64,000 bases of DNA, from positions 248,001 to 312,000 of the forward strand of contig CAVYUQ010000011.1 of NCBI GenBank assembly GCA_963771715.1. Direction: 5' to 3'. This document shows positions 8,755-16,380 of this stretch, one piece after another. Made by a program: the position numbers and the translations under genes. Positions within the stretch are counted from its first letter, which is position 1. Each line of letters begins with the position of its first letter. The DNA comes from JACVRW01 sp963771715. GTDB lineage: Bacteria > Actinomycetota > Thermoleophilia > Solirubrobacterales > Thermoleophilaceae. Below the pieces are notes generated by a model, which was not told where the DNA came from, made no database searches, and worked only from the letters and a program-made list of their open reading frames with translations.

Positions 8755-9377
8755 CCGCGCAGCCGCTCCACGATCGAGTCGATCTGCTCGGCCTTGAGCT
8801 TGTGCGCCACCGGATTCGCGATCAGCCGTGCCGTGCAGGTGCCAATCGTCTCCACGACTCGCAGGTGGTTCTCCTCCAGCGTCTTGCCGGTGGCCGTGAG
8901 GTCCACGATGCCGTCCACCAGGCCGGTCAGCGGCGCCAGCTCCACCGAGCCCTTCACCTCCACGATCTCGGCCTGCCGCCCGGTTGCCGCGAAGTGCTCC
9001 GTGGCCAGGCGCGGGTACTTGGTGGCGATCCGGACCCGGCCGAGGCGCCGCAGGGCGTCGCCGATCGGGTCGCCGCGGTCGGGCGCCGCCACCACCATCT
9101 CGCACTGGCCGTAACCGAGGTCGAGCAGCTCGTAGACCTTGCGCTGCGACTGCTCGAGCAGCACGTCCTTGCCCGTGATGCCGATGTCGGCGGAGCCGTG
9201 CTCCACGTAGGTGGGCACGTCGCTCGGGCGCATGGTCACGATGCCCTGGTCGGCGAACAGCAGCCGGCGCTCGTTCGAGCGGACCTCAGAGGTATCGATG
9301 CCGAGCCCGTCGAGGAGGTCGAGCGTCCCGTCGAACAGCGCGCCCCGCGGAACGGCGATCGTGAGGCGCTCGCTCAT
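8751..9377 (-). CDS. hisG: ATP phosphoribosyltransferase, short catalytic form
   Basis: 208 residues, which is the short HisG form lacking the C-terminal regulatory domain. It catalyses the first, committed step of histidine synthesis and depends on HisZ for activity and feedback control. Visible motifs: TIAVPRGALFDGTLDLL at the N terminus, SADIGITGKDVLLE, and the PRPP-binding DGIVDLTATGKTLEEN. ATG 9377 overlaps the restored hisZ stop as ATGA. The adjacency to hisZ fits the two-subunit HisZG octamer. Confidence 0.95.
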   Translation of the reverse strand: MSERLTIAVPRGALFDGTLDLLDGLGIDTSEVRSNERRLLFADQGIVTMRPSDVPTYVEHGSADIGITGKDVLLEQSQRKVYELLDLGYGQCEMVVAAPDRGDPIGDALRRLGRVRIATKYPRLATEHFAATGRQAEIVEVKGSVELAPLTGLVDGIVDLTATGKTLEENHLRVVETIGTCTARLIANPVAHKLKAEQIDSIVERLRG

Positions 9378-10363
9378 GTGAGCGCCTCCTCAGCCGCCTG
9401 CGCCAGATGCACGCGCTGCACGTCCAGTGCCAGCCCGCAGGCCGGGCAGGTCGCGGCCGAAGCGGCCGATCAGCTCGTCGTAGCGCCCGCCGCCGCCGAG
9501 GGCGAAGCCCACGGCCGGGTCGTAGACCTCGAACACGGCGCCCGTGTAGTAGCCGAGCTCGCGTACCAGCCCGAGGTCGAAGATCACGCGGTCGGCCACC
9601 CCGCGCTGCTCGAGCCCCTCGTGAAGCGCGCGCAGGCCCTCGAGGGCCGCGCTCGTGGGGCCGCGCCCGGCCGGCCCGCCGGCCACGGCGCCCTCCAGCA
9701 CCTCGCGGCCGCCGCGAATCTGAGGCAGCCGCACGAGCAGGTCGTGCTCGCTCTCGCCGAGGCCGAGTGCGCTCACCTGCGCCTCCAGCCCCACGAGGTC
9801 CCGCCGCGAGAGGCTCTCCAGCATCGGCAAATGGGCGTCCTCGGACACGCCGAGGGAGGCCAGCAGCTTCCGGTAGAGCGCGCCGTCGCCGATTCCGATG
9901 CGGTGGCGGCGCAGGCCGGCCTCGTCGAGCGCGGCGATCGCAAGCGCGACCACCTCCGCCTCCCGTCCGCTCCCGGGACGCCGATCAGCTCCACGCCGCC
10001 CTGGAGGAACTCGCGCGACTCCCCCACCCCGCGCTCGGTGGCCCGCCAGGCGCGCGCGAAGTACGAGAAGCGCAGCGGCGGCTCGGCCTCGGCGTAGCGC
10101 GTGGCCACCACCCGGGCGATTGGGATCGTCATGTCCGAGCGCAGCGCCAGCACGGCGCCCTGCTCGTCGAAGGTGCGGTAGCGGGCGCCGGCGGCGCGCT
10201 CCTCGCCGCGCCTGAGCACCTCCTCGTACTCGAGCGCGGGCGTGTGGATCTCGCCGTAGCCGGCACGCTCGAAGCAGCTCCGCATGCGGTCGCCGATCGC
10301 GCGCAGCTCGCGCATCTCCTCGGGCAGCACGTCGCGGGTGCCCGGGGGAATCGGGTGGCTCAT
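9374..10363 (-). CDS. hisZ: ATP phosphoribosyltransferase regulatory subunit HisZ, two frameshifts
   Basis: A histidyl-tRNA-synthetase-like protein next to short-form hisG. The N-terminal part (10363 to about 9965) has IPPGTRDVLPEE, motif-2-like RFSYFARAWRATERG and EFLQGGVELIGVPGADG. The rest continues in another frame from EAEVVALAIAALD to the GGGGRYDELIGRFG segment. One base is missing near 9963-9964. A second break, one extra base near 9440-9446, hides the last residues, which read ACGLALDVQRVHLAQAAEEA and end at a TGA overlapping the hisG ATG. With both repaired the protein is about 329 residues. The absence of a tRNA anticodon-binding domain favours HisZ over HisS. Confidence 0.85.
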
Positions 10364-10381
10364 TGCGCGGCTCCCGGGGCT

Positions 10382-11683
10382 CTACGCGGGCACGCGCTCG
10401 GCGGCGACGCGCTCGATGCGCGCGCCGAGCGACCGCAGCCGCTCGTCGATCCGCTCGTAGCCGCGGTCGATCTGACGAATGTTCCCGATCTCGGACGTGC
10501 CGTCGGCGCACAGCGCCGCGATGAGGATCGCCATTCCCGCCCGGATGTCCGGGCTCTCCATGCGCTCGCCGTGAAGCCGGCTCGGGCCGCTTACGACCGC
10601 ACGGTGCGGGTCGCAGACGATCACCCGAGCGCCCATCGTGACCAGCTTGTCGACGAAGTAGAGGCGGTTCTCGAACATCTTCTCGTGGATCAGGATCAGG
10701 CCCTCGGCCTGGGTGGCCATGGCAACGGCGATGCTGGTGAGGTCAGCCGGGAACGCGGGCCAGGGGCCGTCCTCGATCTTGGAGATCGCGTCGCCCTCGT
10801 CCGACTTGACCCGCAGGCGCTGGCCGGGCGGCACGATCACGTCGTTGCCCTCGAACTCGATGCGGCAGCCGAGCCGCTCGAAGGCGAGGCGCGTCATGCG
10901 CAGGTCGTCCGGGATCGTGTCCTTGATCCGCAGCTCGCCGCCGGTGCAGGCCGCGAGCGCGATGAAGCTTCCGATCTCGATGTAGTCGGGGCCGATCGCG
11001 TAGTCCGCGCCGCCCAGCTCCTCCTGCCCGTGCACGATCATGAGGTTGGAGCCGATGCCCTCGATGCGCGCGCCCATCGCCATCAGGAGGCGCGCGAGGT
11101 CCTGAACGTGCGGCTCGGAGGCCGCGTTGTGGATCACCGTCGAGCCGGGTGTGAGGGCGGCGGCCATCACCGCGTTCTCGCTCGCCATCACCGAGGGCTC
11201 GTCCATGAAGAAGTCGCAGGCGTGCAGGCCGTCGGGGGCGGCCAGCCGGTAGTAGTTGCGGTCCACGTGCACGTCGGCGCCGAGGGCGCGGAAGGCGTCC
11301 AGGTGCGGGTCGAGGCGCCGGCGTCCGATCACGTCGCCGCCGGGAGGCGGCATCTCCGCCCGGCCGCGGCGCGCGAGCAGGGGCCCGGCCAGCAGGAAGG
11401 AGGCGCGGATCCGCTCCGCCCAGTCGCGGTCCACATCGCTGTGGCTGAGCTCGTCGGCCCGGAGCGCCACCACGTTCTCGTCGCGCCACTCCACCTTCAC
11501 GTCGAGGCGGCGCAGCAGCTCCAGCATGGCCTCCACGTCGCGGATGCGCGGGATGTTGCGCAGCACGACCTCCTCGCGCGTCAGGAGCGACGCGGCGAGT
11601 GCCGGCAGAGCAGCATTCTTGTTGCCGGCGGGAACGATCGTCCCCGCCAGGGGCGTCCCGCCCTCGATGATGAACTTCTCCAT
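10382..11683 (-). CDS. murA: UDP-N-acetylglucosamine 1-carboxyvinyltransferase, Asp-type (fosfomycin-insensitive form)
   Basis: 433 residues. MurA transfers enolpyruvate from PEP to UDP-GlcNAc, the first committed step of peptidoglycan synthesis. K22 and N23 (PAGNKNAALPAL) are the conserved substrate-binding pair. The active-site loop reads PPPGGDVIGRRRLDPHL: Asp117 stands where most bacteria have the fosfomycin-reactive Cys, as in Mycobacterium tuberculosis and Chlamydia. Resistance is thus expected from family knowledge, not shown. The gene heads the long operon, 18 bases before hisZ. ATG 11683 follows a short 43-bp divergent region shared with the HD gene. Confidence 0.93.
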   Translation of the reverse strand: MEKFIIEGGTPLAGTIVPAGNKNAALPALAASLLTREEVVLRNIPRIRDVEAMLELLRRLDVKVEWRDENVVALRADELSHSDVDRDWAERIRASFLLAGPLLARRGRAEMPPPGGDVIGRRRLDPHLDAFRALGADVHVDRNYYRLAAPDGLHACDFFMDEPSVMASENAVMAAALTPGSTVIHNAASEPHVQDLARLLMAMGARIEGIGSNLMIVHGQEELGGADYAIGPDYIEIGSFIALAACTGGELRIKDTIPDDLRMTRLAFERLGCRIEFEGNDVIVPPGQRLRVKSDEGDAISKIEDGPWPAFPADLTSIAVAMATQAEGLILIHEKMFENRLYFVDKLVTMGARVIVCDPHRAVVSGPSRLHGERMESPDIRAGMAILIAALCADGTSEIGNIRQIDRGYERIDERLRSLGARIERVAAERVPA

Positions 11684-11713
11684 GCGTAAAACCCGTTCGG
11701 GAGCCGCCGAGGA

Positions 11714-11719
11714 TACCCT
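11714..11719 (+). promoter_or_regulatory. -10 box of a likely leaderless promoter (HD-domain gene)
   Basis: TACCCT ends 7 bases before ATG 11727, so transcription would begin at or next to the start codon. The divergent region to murA is only 43 bp and leaves no room for a long leader. The -35 is not clear. Confidence 0.4.
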
Positions 11720-11726
11720 GCCACGC

Positions 11727-12305
11727 ATGGCAGCCCCCACGCGCGATGAAGCCTGGGATCTCGTCTGCGAGTGGACGCAGTCGGACTCGCTGCGCAAGCA
11801 CATGCTCGGCGTGGAGGCCGCGATGCGGGCCTACGCGCGCGAGTTCGGCGAGGACGAGGAGCTCTACGCCGCCACCGGCCTGCTCCACGATCTCGACTAC
11901 GAGCGCTACCCCGACCTCGGCACCGGGCACCCGCGCGAGGCGCTGAAGCTGTTCGAGGAGAAGGGCTACCCGCCGGAGCTGATCGACGCGGTCGCCGGCC
12001 ACGCGAGCTTCCTGGGCGTGCCGCGCGAGTCGCGCATGGCCAAGACGCTGTTCGCGGTCGACGAGCTGTCGGGCTTCATCTCCGCCTGCGCGTACGTGCG
12101 GCCCGACGGCATCCACGGGATGACGCCGAAGTCGGTGAAGAAGAAGCTGAAGCAGCCGAGCTTCGCCGCCGGCGTGAACCGCGAGGAGGTCCGCACCGGC
12201 GCGGAGGAGCTGGGCGTGGACTTCGACGGGCACGTGGCGTTCGTGATCGCCGCGATGGAGGAGCGCGCGGACGAGCTGGGCCTGGGGCCGCGCGAGGCGG
12301 CATAG
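11727..12305 (+). CDS. HD-domain metal-dependent phosphohydrolase
   Basis: 192 residues with the HD signature: His in SLRKHMLGVEAAM, the HD pair in GLLHDLDYERYPDLG, and further His in GTGHPREAL and AGHASFLGV. This matches the small YedJ/HDIG-like phosphohydrolases seen in many actinobacteria. A Lys-rich stretch (PKSVKKKLKQPSF) follows. Substrate unknown; nucleotides are the usual guess for the superfamily. The start is ATG 11727; the frame is open upstream across murA but not protein-like there. dinB follows 25 bases later on the same strand under its own SOS box. Confidence 0.85.
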   Translation: MAAPTRDEAWDLVCEWTQSDSLRKHMLGVEAAMRAYAREFGEDEELYAATGLLHDLDYERYPDLGTGHPREALKLFEEKGYPPELIDAVAGHASFLGVPRESRMAKTLFAVDELSGFISACAYVRPDGIHGMTPKSVKKKLKQPSFAAGVNREEVRTGAEELGVDFDGHVAFVIAAMEERADELGLGPREAA

Positions 12306-12319
12306 ATCCGTCCTGGGTC

Positions 12320-12341
12320 GGCACGAACATGTGTTCGTGCC
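12320..12341 (+). promoter_or_regulatory. LexA/SOS box overlapping the dinB start
   Basis: The core GAACATGTGTTC (12325-12336) matches the Gram-positive/actinobacterial LexA operator GAAC-N4-GTTC exactly. The symmetry continues outward to 10-bp perfect arms (GGCACGAACA and TGTTCGTGCC) around a TG centre. It covers the first dinB codon, so bound LexA would block initiation. DinB is a classic SOS gene, which supports the call. Confidence 0.85.
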
Positions 12342-13518
12342 CACCGAAGCCTCCGTCCTCCACGCCGACCTCGACTCCTTCTACGCGTCCGTGGAGCAGC
12401 GCGACGACCCGTCCCTGCTCGGCCGGCCGGTGATCGTCGGCCCGGGCGTGGTGCTCGCGGCCAGCTACGAGGCGAAGGCGTGCGGCGTGCACAGCGGCAT
12501 GGGAGCCAGCCGGGCGCGCCGGCTCTGCCCGGAGGCGGCGGTGGTCCCGTGCCGGATGGAGGCCTACTCGGAGGCGAGCAAGGCCGTCTTCCGGATCTTC
12601 GAGGACACCGCGCCCGTGGTCGAGGCGCTCTCGATCGACGAGGCGTTCCTGGACGTGCGCGGCATGGAGCACTTCGCGGGCACGCCCGTGCAGATCGCCG
12701 AGCGGCTGCGGCGTGAGGTTCGCGAGCAGGTGGGGTTGCCGATCAGCGTGGGCGTGGCGCGAACGAAGTTCCTGGCCAAGGTCGCTAGCGCGGTCGCCAA
12801 GCCGGACGGCCTGCTGGTGGTGCCGCCCGACGGCGAGCTCGAGTTTCTGCACCCGCTGCCCGTCGAGCGGCTCTGGGGGGTCGGCCCGATCACCGCGGCA
12901 CGGCTGCACGACTCAGGGCTCAGGACCGTCGGACAGGTGGCCGAGCTGAGCGAGGCCGTGCTGGTGGAGACGCTCGGCCGCGCAGCGGGGCGGCAGCTGC
13001 ACGCGCTGGCGCACAACCGCGATCCGCGGCGGGTCCAGCTGCGGCGGCGGCGCCGCTCCATCGGCGCCCAGCACGCTCTCGGCCGTCACTCGCGCTCGCC
13101 CGAGGCGGTCGACGCCGCCCTCGTCGGGCTGGTGGACCGGGTCACGGGCCGGCTGCGCAAGGCGCGGCGCGTGTGCCGGACGGTGGTGCTGCGGCTGCGC
13201 TTCTCCGACTTCAAGCGCGCCACCCGCTCGCACACGCTTCGCGAGGCCACCGACCGCACGGAGACCGTCCTCGTGGCCGCACGCGCGCTGCTCGCCGCCG
13301 CGCAGCCGACGCTCGCCGAGCGCGGCATCACGCTCGTGGGCGTGGCGCTCTCGAACCTCGACGACGCCGGCCCGGGCCAGCTCCCCCTCGACGACCGCAC
13401 CGCCACGCTCGACTCGACCCTCGACGAGCTCCGCGAGCGCTTCGGAACCGACGCGATCACCCGCGCGGTGCTACTGGATCGCGACGAGAGGCCGGTTACG
13501 CCGCTCCTGCCGGACTAG
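12331..13518 (+). CDS. dinB: DNA polymerase IV (Y-family translesion polymerase)
   Basis: 395 residues. The catalytic acidic residues are in LHADLDSFYASVEQ and SIDEAFLDV. The little-finger domain follows the helix-hairpin-helix region (WGVGPITAARLHDSG), and a C-terminal GQLPLDD resembles a beta-clamp-binding motif. Pol IV copies past damaged bases with low fidelity. Start is GTG 12331 or GTG 12337; both lie in or beside the SOS box, so the mRNA is probably leaderless or nearly so. Its stop shares CTAG with the converging zinc-finger gene. Confidence 0.93.
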   Translation: MFVPTEASVLHADLDSFYASVEQRDDPSLLGRPVIVGPGVVLAASYEAKACGVHSGMGASRARRLCPEAAVVPCRMEAYSEASKAVFRIFEDTAPVVEALSIDEAFLDVRGMEHFAGTPVQIAERLRREVREQVGLPISVGVARTKFLAKVASAVAKPDGLLVVPPDGELEFLHPLPVERLWGVGPITAARLHDSGLRTVGQVAELSEAVLVETLGRAAGRQLHALAHNRDPRRVQLRRRRRSIGAQHALGRHSRSPEAVDAALVGLVDRVTGRLRKARRVCRTVVLRLRFSDFKRATRSHTLREATDRTETVLVAARALLAAAQPTLAERGITLVGVALSNLDDAGPGQLPLDDRTATLDSTLDELRERFGTDAITRAVLLDRDERPVTPLLPD

Positions 13519-13856
13519 GCCCAGCGGCCGCCGGCCTTGGCCCACGCCGCCATGTGGTCGGCGGAGCAGAAGGCGTCCGGGACGCGGTGCTCGCCGCGGT
13601 GGCGCACCAGCAGCACCTGAACGTCGCCGAGCGGCTCGCCGCAGTGGGCGCAGGTGTCGATCGAGTCGGAGATCCCGCTCGGCTCCTGGATGTCGCCCGC
13701 CTCCCAGTGCGCGCCGCGGAAGTTCCACGGGACGATGTGCTCGAGCCGGCAGAACGCCGCCTTGCGGGCGCCCGGAATCTCCTGCGCGCGCCAGCCATCC
13801 TCGCGCTCGATCCGGTCGCCGCACCAGGAACAGCTGTCGGTAGATTGACCCGCCAT
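13515..13856 (-). CDS. Small zinc-finger-like protein, unknown function
   Basis: 113 residues with paired cysteines resembling treble-clef or ribbon zinc sites: CSWCGDRI near the N terminus, CAHCGEPL in the middle, and Cys/His in FCRLEHIVPW and AFCSADHMAAW. The start ATG 13856 overlaps the start ATG of the divergent icd gene by two bases (CATG), and no other in-frame start precedes the first Cys pair. GATAAT about 16 bases upstream in icd could be its -10. I do not recognise a named family; a zinc-binding accessory or nucleic-acid protein would fit. Confidence 0.75.
   Translation of the reverse strand: MAGQSTDSCSWCGDRIEREDGWRAQEIPGARKAAFCRLEHIVPWNFRGAHWEAGDIQEPSGISDSIDTCAHCGEPLGDVQVLLVRHRGEHRVPDAFCSADHMAAWAKAGGRWA
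13841..13846 (+). promoter_or_regulatory. -10 box of a likely leaderless promoter (icd)
   Basis: TAGATT ends 8 bases before ATG 13855, placing the transcript start at the start codon. It lies inside the first codons of the divergent zinc-finger gene. Confidence 0.45.
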
Positions 13857-14943
13857 GGCCGAGGAACTCCGAATTATCGTCCTCGAAGGCGACGAGACCG
13901 GGCAGGAGCTGCTCGAGCAGTCGCTGCGCGTGCTCGACCCTGGGGTGATCAAGGTGCCGGTCGAGCTCGAGCACTACGACCTCTCGCTCGAGAACCGCCG
14001 CCGTACCAGCAACGAGGTCGTGACCAGCGCCGCGCAGGCGATGCGCGAGGCGCGCTTCGGCCTCAAGGCCGCCACCATCACCCCCGAGGGCAAGGACGAC
14101 GTGGGCAGCCCCAACCGGCTGCTGCGCGAGGCCATCGACGGCAAGGTGATCATCCGCACCGGCCGCCGGATCCCGGGCGTGACTCCAGTGGCGGGCGTCC
14201 ACTATCCGATCGCCGTGGTGCGCATGGCGGTGGGCGATGCGTACGGCGCCGAGGAGGGCCGCGAGCAGCAGAACGGCGACGAGGTGGCCTTCCGCACCGA
14301 GCGCATCTCGCGCAGCGTCTGCCGAGCCGTGTCGGAGTACAGCTTCCGCACCGCCGCGCGGATCCACGGGCGCGTGTACGGCGGGCCGAAGTGGACCGTC
14401 AGCCCGGTCTACGAGGGGATGCTGAAGGAGGAGATGGACGAGGCCTCGGAGCGCCATCCCGAGGTGCCCTACAGCCCCGTGCTGATCGACGCCACCTACG
14501 CCGGCCTGATCAGCGGCGCCGCCGACGCGCCGCTCGTGATCCCCGCCCTGAACCGCGACGGCGACTGCCTCTCCGACCTCGTGATGCCGATGTTCGGCTC
14601 GATCGCGGGGGCCGAGTCGGTCCTGCTCGCGTTCGACGAGAACTACGAGCCGAAGGCGGTGATGGCCGAGGCGCCGCACGGCACGGCCCCCGCGCTCCAG
14701 GGGAAGGACATCGCCAACCCGATGGCGATGATCCTGGCCGCCGCGGCGGTGCTGCACTACGCGGGCACGCTCGGCCACGAGGGCTGCGAGACCGCGTCGC
14801 GGGCGGTCTACGAGTCCGTGCTCGAGGCAGTGGCCACGGGCGTGCGGACGCCCGACCTCGGCGGGCACGCCACCACGAGTGAGTTCACGAGCGAGGTGAT
14901 CTCGCGCGTGCGCACGAAGATCGACATCTGGGCGTCGCTCTAG
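13855..14943 (+). CDS. icd: Isocitrate dehydrogenase (isocitrate/isopropylmalate dehydrogenase family)
   Basis: 362 residues of the beta-decarboxylating dehydrogenase family. Early segments IIVLEGDETGQELL and GLKAATITPEG, the catalytic Asp region (NRDGDCLSDLVMPMFGSIAGAESVL) and the nucleotide loop (AEAPHGTAPALQGKDIANPMA) are present. It differs clearly from leuB in this window and fits actinobacterial isocitrate dehydrogenases, which oxidise isocitrate to 2-oxoglutarate in the TCA cycle. Cofactor choice cannot be fixed by eye. Its stop shares CTAG with the converging DUF389 gene. Homoisocitrate or tartrate dehydrogenase is a less likely alternative. Confidence 0.82.
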   Translation: MAEELRIIVLEGDETGQELLEQSLRVLDPGVIKVPVELEHYDLSLENRRRTSNEVVTSAAQAMREARFGLKAATITPEGKDDVGSPNRLLREAIDGKVIIRTGRRIPGVTPVAGVHYPIAVVRMAVGDAYGAEEGREQQNGDEVAFRTERISRSVCRAVSEYSFRTAARIHGRVYGGPKWTVSPVYEGMLKEEMDEASERHPEVPYSPVLIDATYAGLISGAADAPLVIPALNRDGDCLSDLVMPMFGSIAGAESVLLAFDENYEPKAVMAEAPHGTAPALQGKDIANPMAMILAAAAVLHYAGTLGHEGCETASRAVYESVLEAVATGVRTPDLGGHATTSEFTSEVISRVRTKIDIWASL

Positions 14944-15929
14944 CGCCTGTGAGTGCTTCGGCCCACGGGCAGCCCTGCCGCTGCGCGGCTCGGGTCGCTC
15001 AGATGCTGGACGCGCCGCGCCACGTAGTAGCGGCGCTGGATGTACAGCGTGAGCACGCCGGCGAGCACGATCGAGGTCAGGTTGATGCCAAGCTGCGCCG
15101 CCGCGCCACCGGCCTCCGACCAGTCCCCGTACGCGGCCGCAACGCCGATGTTGGACGCCGCCGGGATCGTGGTCACGGAGATGAGGACGCCGATCAGGGC
15201 GCCCGACTTCGCGTTCGTCAGCGACAGGATTCCGGCCGTCCCGGCCACGAAGGCGACGAAGAACGAGAAGAAGTCCGGATCGGAGATGAAGCCGGTCAGC
15301 TGGTGCTCGGAGGGCAGGAAGTTGTCCGGGCTCGCGCCGATCCACTTGAAGACGAGCGTTGCGAGGCACGCCAGCACGATCCCGGTCGGGAATCCGACGC
15401 CGAGGGCCGCGAAGGAGCGCCGCGCGAGGTCCTTCCGGCGCTGCACCAGCGCCACCGACAGCCCCGCCAGCGGCCCGAACTCCGGGCCGACCACCATGGC
15501 GCCGACGATCAGGATCGGCTGGTCGAGCAGGATGCCGACCGCCCCGATCTGCATGGCGAGCACCATGAACGCGACGAAGCTGACCGACAGCTCGGTGTTC
15601 TCGCTCGTGCGCTGCTCGACCTCCTCCCAGACGACGGCGTCGGAGGGCAGGCCGGGCGCAGCCTTCTCGGCCGCGACGGCGGCGTCGGAGAGCGCGGTCT
15701 CGATGTGCTCCACGGCGATCGAGCCCACGCGCGGGATCTCGAGCTCCTTGAGATCGCCGATGATCACGCTCGCCTCCTCGCGCGCGACGTCGCAGAGGAT
15801 CAGGTCGCCGTCGGGCTTCGTGGCGGCGGCGTGCAGGTGCACGACGTTCAGGACCGCCGGCGAGCGGTTCAGGATCTCGAGCGCCTTGTGTGCGGCGTCC
15901 TCCGGGGCGACGATCCTCAGGTGGATCAT
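14940..15929 (-). CDS. DUF389 integral membrane protein
   Basis: 329 residues. A soluble N-terminal region of about 120 residues (IHLRIVAPEDAAHKALEIL ...) is followed by at least five hydrophobic helices with the family signature IVGAMVVGPEFGPLAGLSVAL and a TTIPAASNIGVA segment. DUF389 proteins are widespread, with no settled function. ATG 15929 overlaps the thioesterase stop, so the two form an operon. Confidence 0.88.
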   Translation of the reverse strand: MIHLRIVAPEDAAHKALEILNRSPAVLNVVHLHAAATKPDGDLILCDVAREEASVIIGDLKELEIPRVGSIAVEHIETALSDAAVAAEKAAPGLPSDAVVWEEVEQRTSENTELSVSFVAFMVLAMQIGAVGILLDQPILIVGAMVVGPEFGPLAGLSVALVQRRKDLARRSFAALGVGFPTGIVLACLATLVFKWIGASPDNFLPSEHQLTGFISDPDFFSFFVAFVAGTAGILSLTNAKSGALIGVLISVTTIPAASNIGVAAAYGDWSEAGGAAAQLGINLTSIVLAGVLTLYIQRRYYVARRVQHLSDPSRAAAGLPVGRSTHRR

Positions 15930-16342
15930 CCGGCGTACCGGCCCATGCCGACCCTGACCTCCTCGGGGATCTCCCGCTTCTCCAGGGAGTCGGGGTCGAT
16001 GAAGACATGGCGGAGGTCGGCCTCGGCGAGCACCGCGCCGTCCGCCACGCGCTCGGCGGTGAGGTGGGTCACGGTCGAGGTCGTGCCTATGCGCGTGACC
16101 GCCGCCACCAGGTCGAGCTCGTCGTCGAAGCGCGCCGCCTCGCGGTAGCGGATGTTCGCCTCGGCGACCATCGCGTCGGTGCCGTTGGCGATCATCCCCG
16201 CGTAGCCGCCGCCGAAGGCCACGCGCCAGAGCTCGGTGATGGCCACGTCGAAGTACATGAGGTAGTTCGCGTAGAAGACGACGCCCTGCCCGTCGCACTC
16301 GTTGAAGCGCACTCGGATGCGGTGGCGGAACGGCTCGGGCAC
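15926..16342 (-). CDS. Acyl-CoA thioesterase, 4HBT hot-dog family
   Basis: 138 residues with the YbgC-like start: RIRVRFNECDGQGVVFYANYLMYFD, whose Asp before GQGVV is the expected catalytic residue, followed by ANIRYREAARFDDEL and a hot-dog fold length. It probably hydrolyses short or aromatic acyl-CoA esters. GTG 16342 gives the family-typical N terminus; the longer open frame upstream is not protein-like. It is the first gene of a two-gene operon with DUF389, behind a palindrome and a TACGCT box. Confidence 0.88.
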   Translation of the reverse strand: MPEPFRHRIRVRFNECDGQGVVFYANYLMYFDVAITELWRVAFGGGYAGMIANGTDAMVAEANIRYREAARFDDELDLVAAVTRIGTTSTVTHLTAERVADGAVLAEADLRHVFIDPDSLEKREIPEEVRVGMGRYAG

Positions 16343-16349
16343 GCCGCGC

Positions 16350-16380
16350 AGCGTAGCCCCGCTGCAAGCAAAGTTGCAGC
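16350..16380 (-). promoter_or_regulatory. -10 box with adjacent operator-like palindrome (thioesterase-DUF389 operon)
   Basis: On the minus strand TACGCT (16355-16350) ends 7 bases before GTG 16342. Directly upstream, 16361-16380 is a perfect inverted repeat GCTGCAA-N6-TTGCAGC occupying the -15 to -35 region, the normal place for a repressor site. No matching regulator gene is adjacent. Confidence 0.5.

Noticed and set aside
9374..10363. Histidyl-tRNA synthetase (hisS)
   Set aside because: No C-terminal anticodon-binding domain and direct coupling to short-form hisG favour HisZ.
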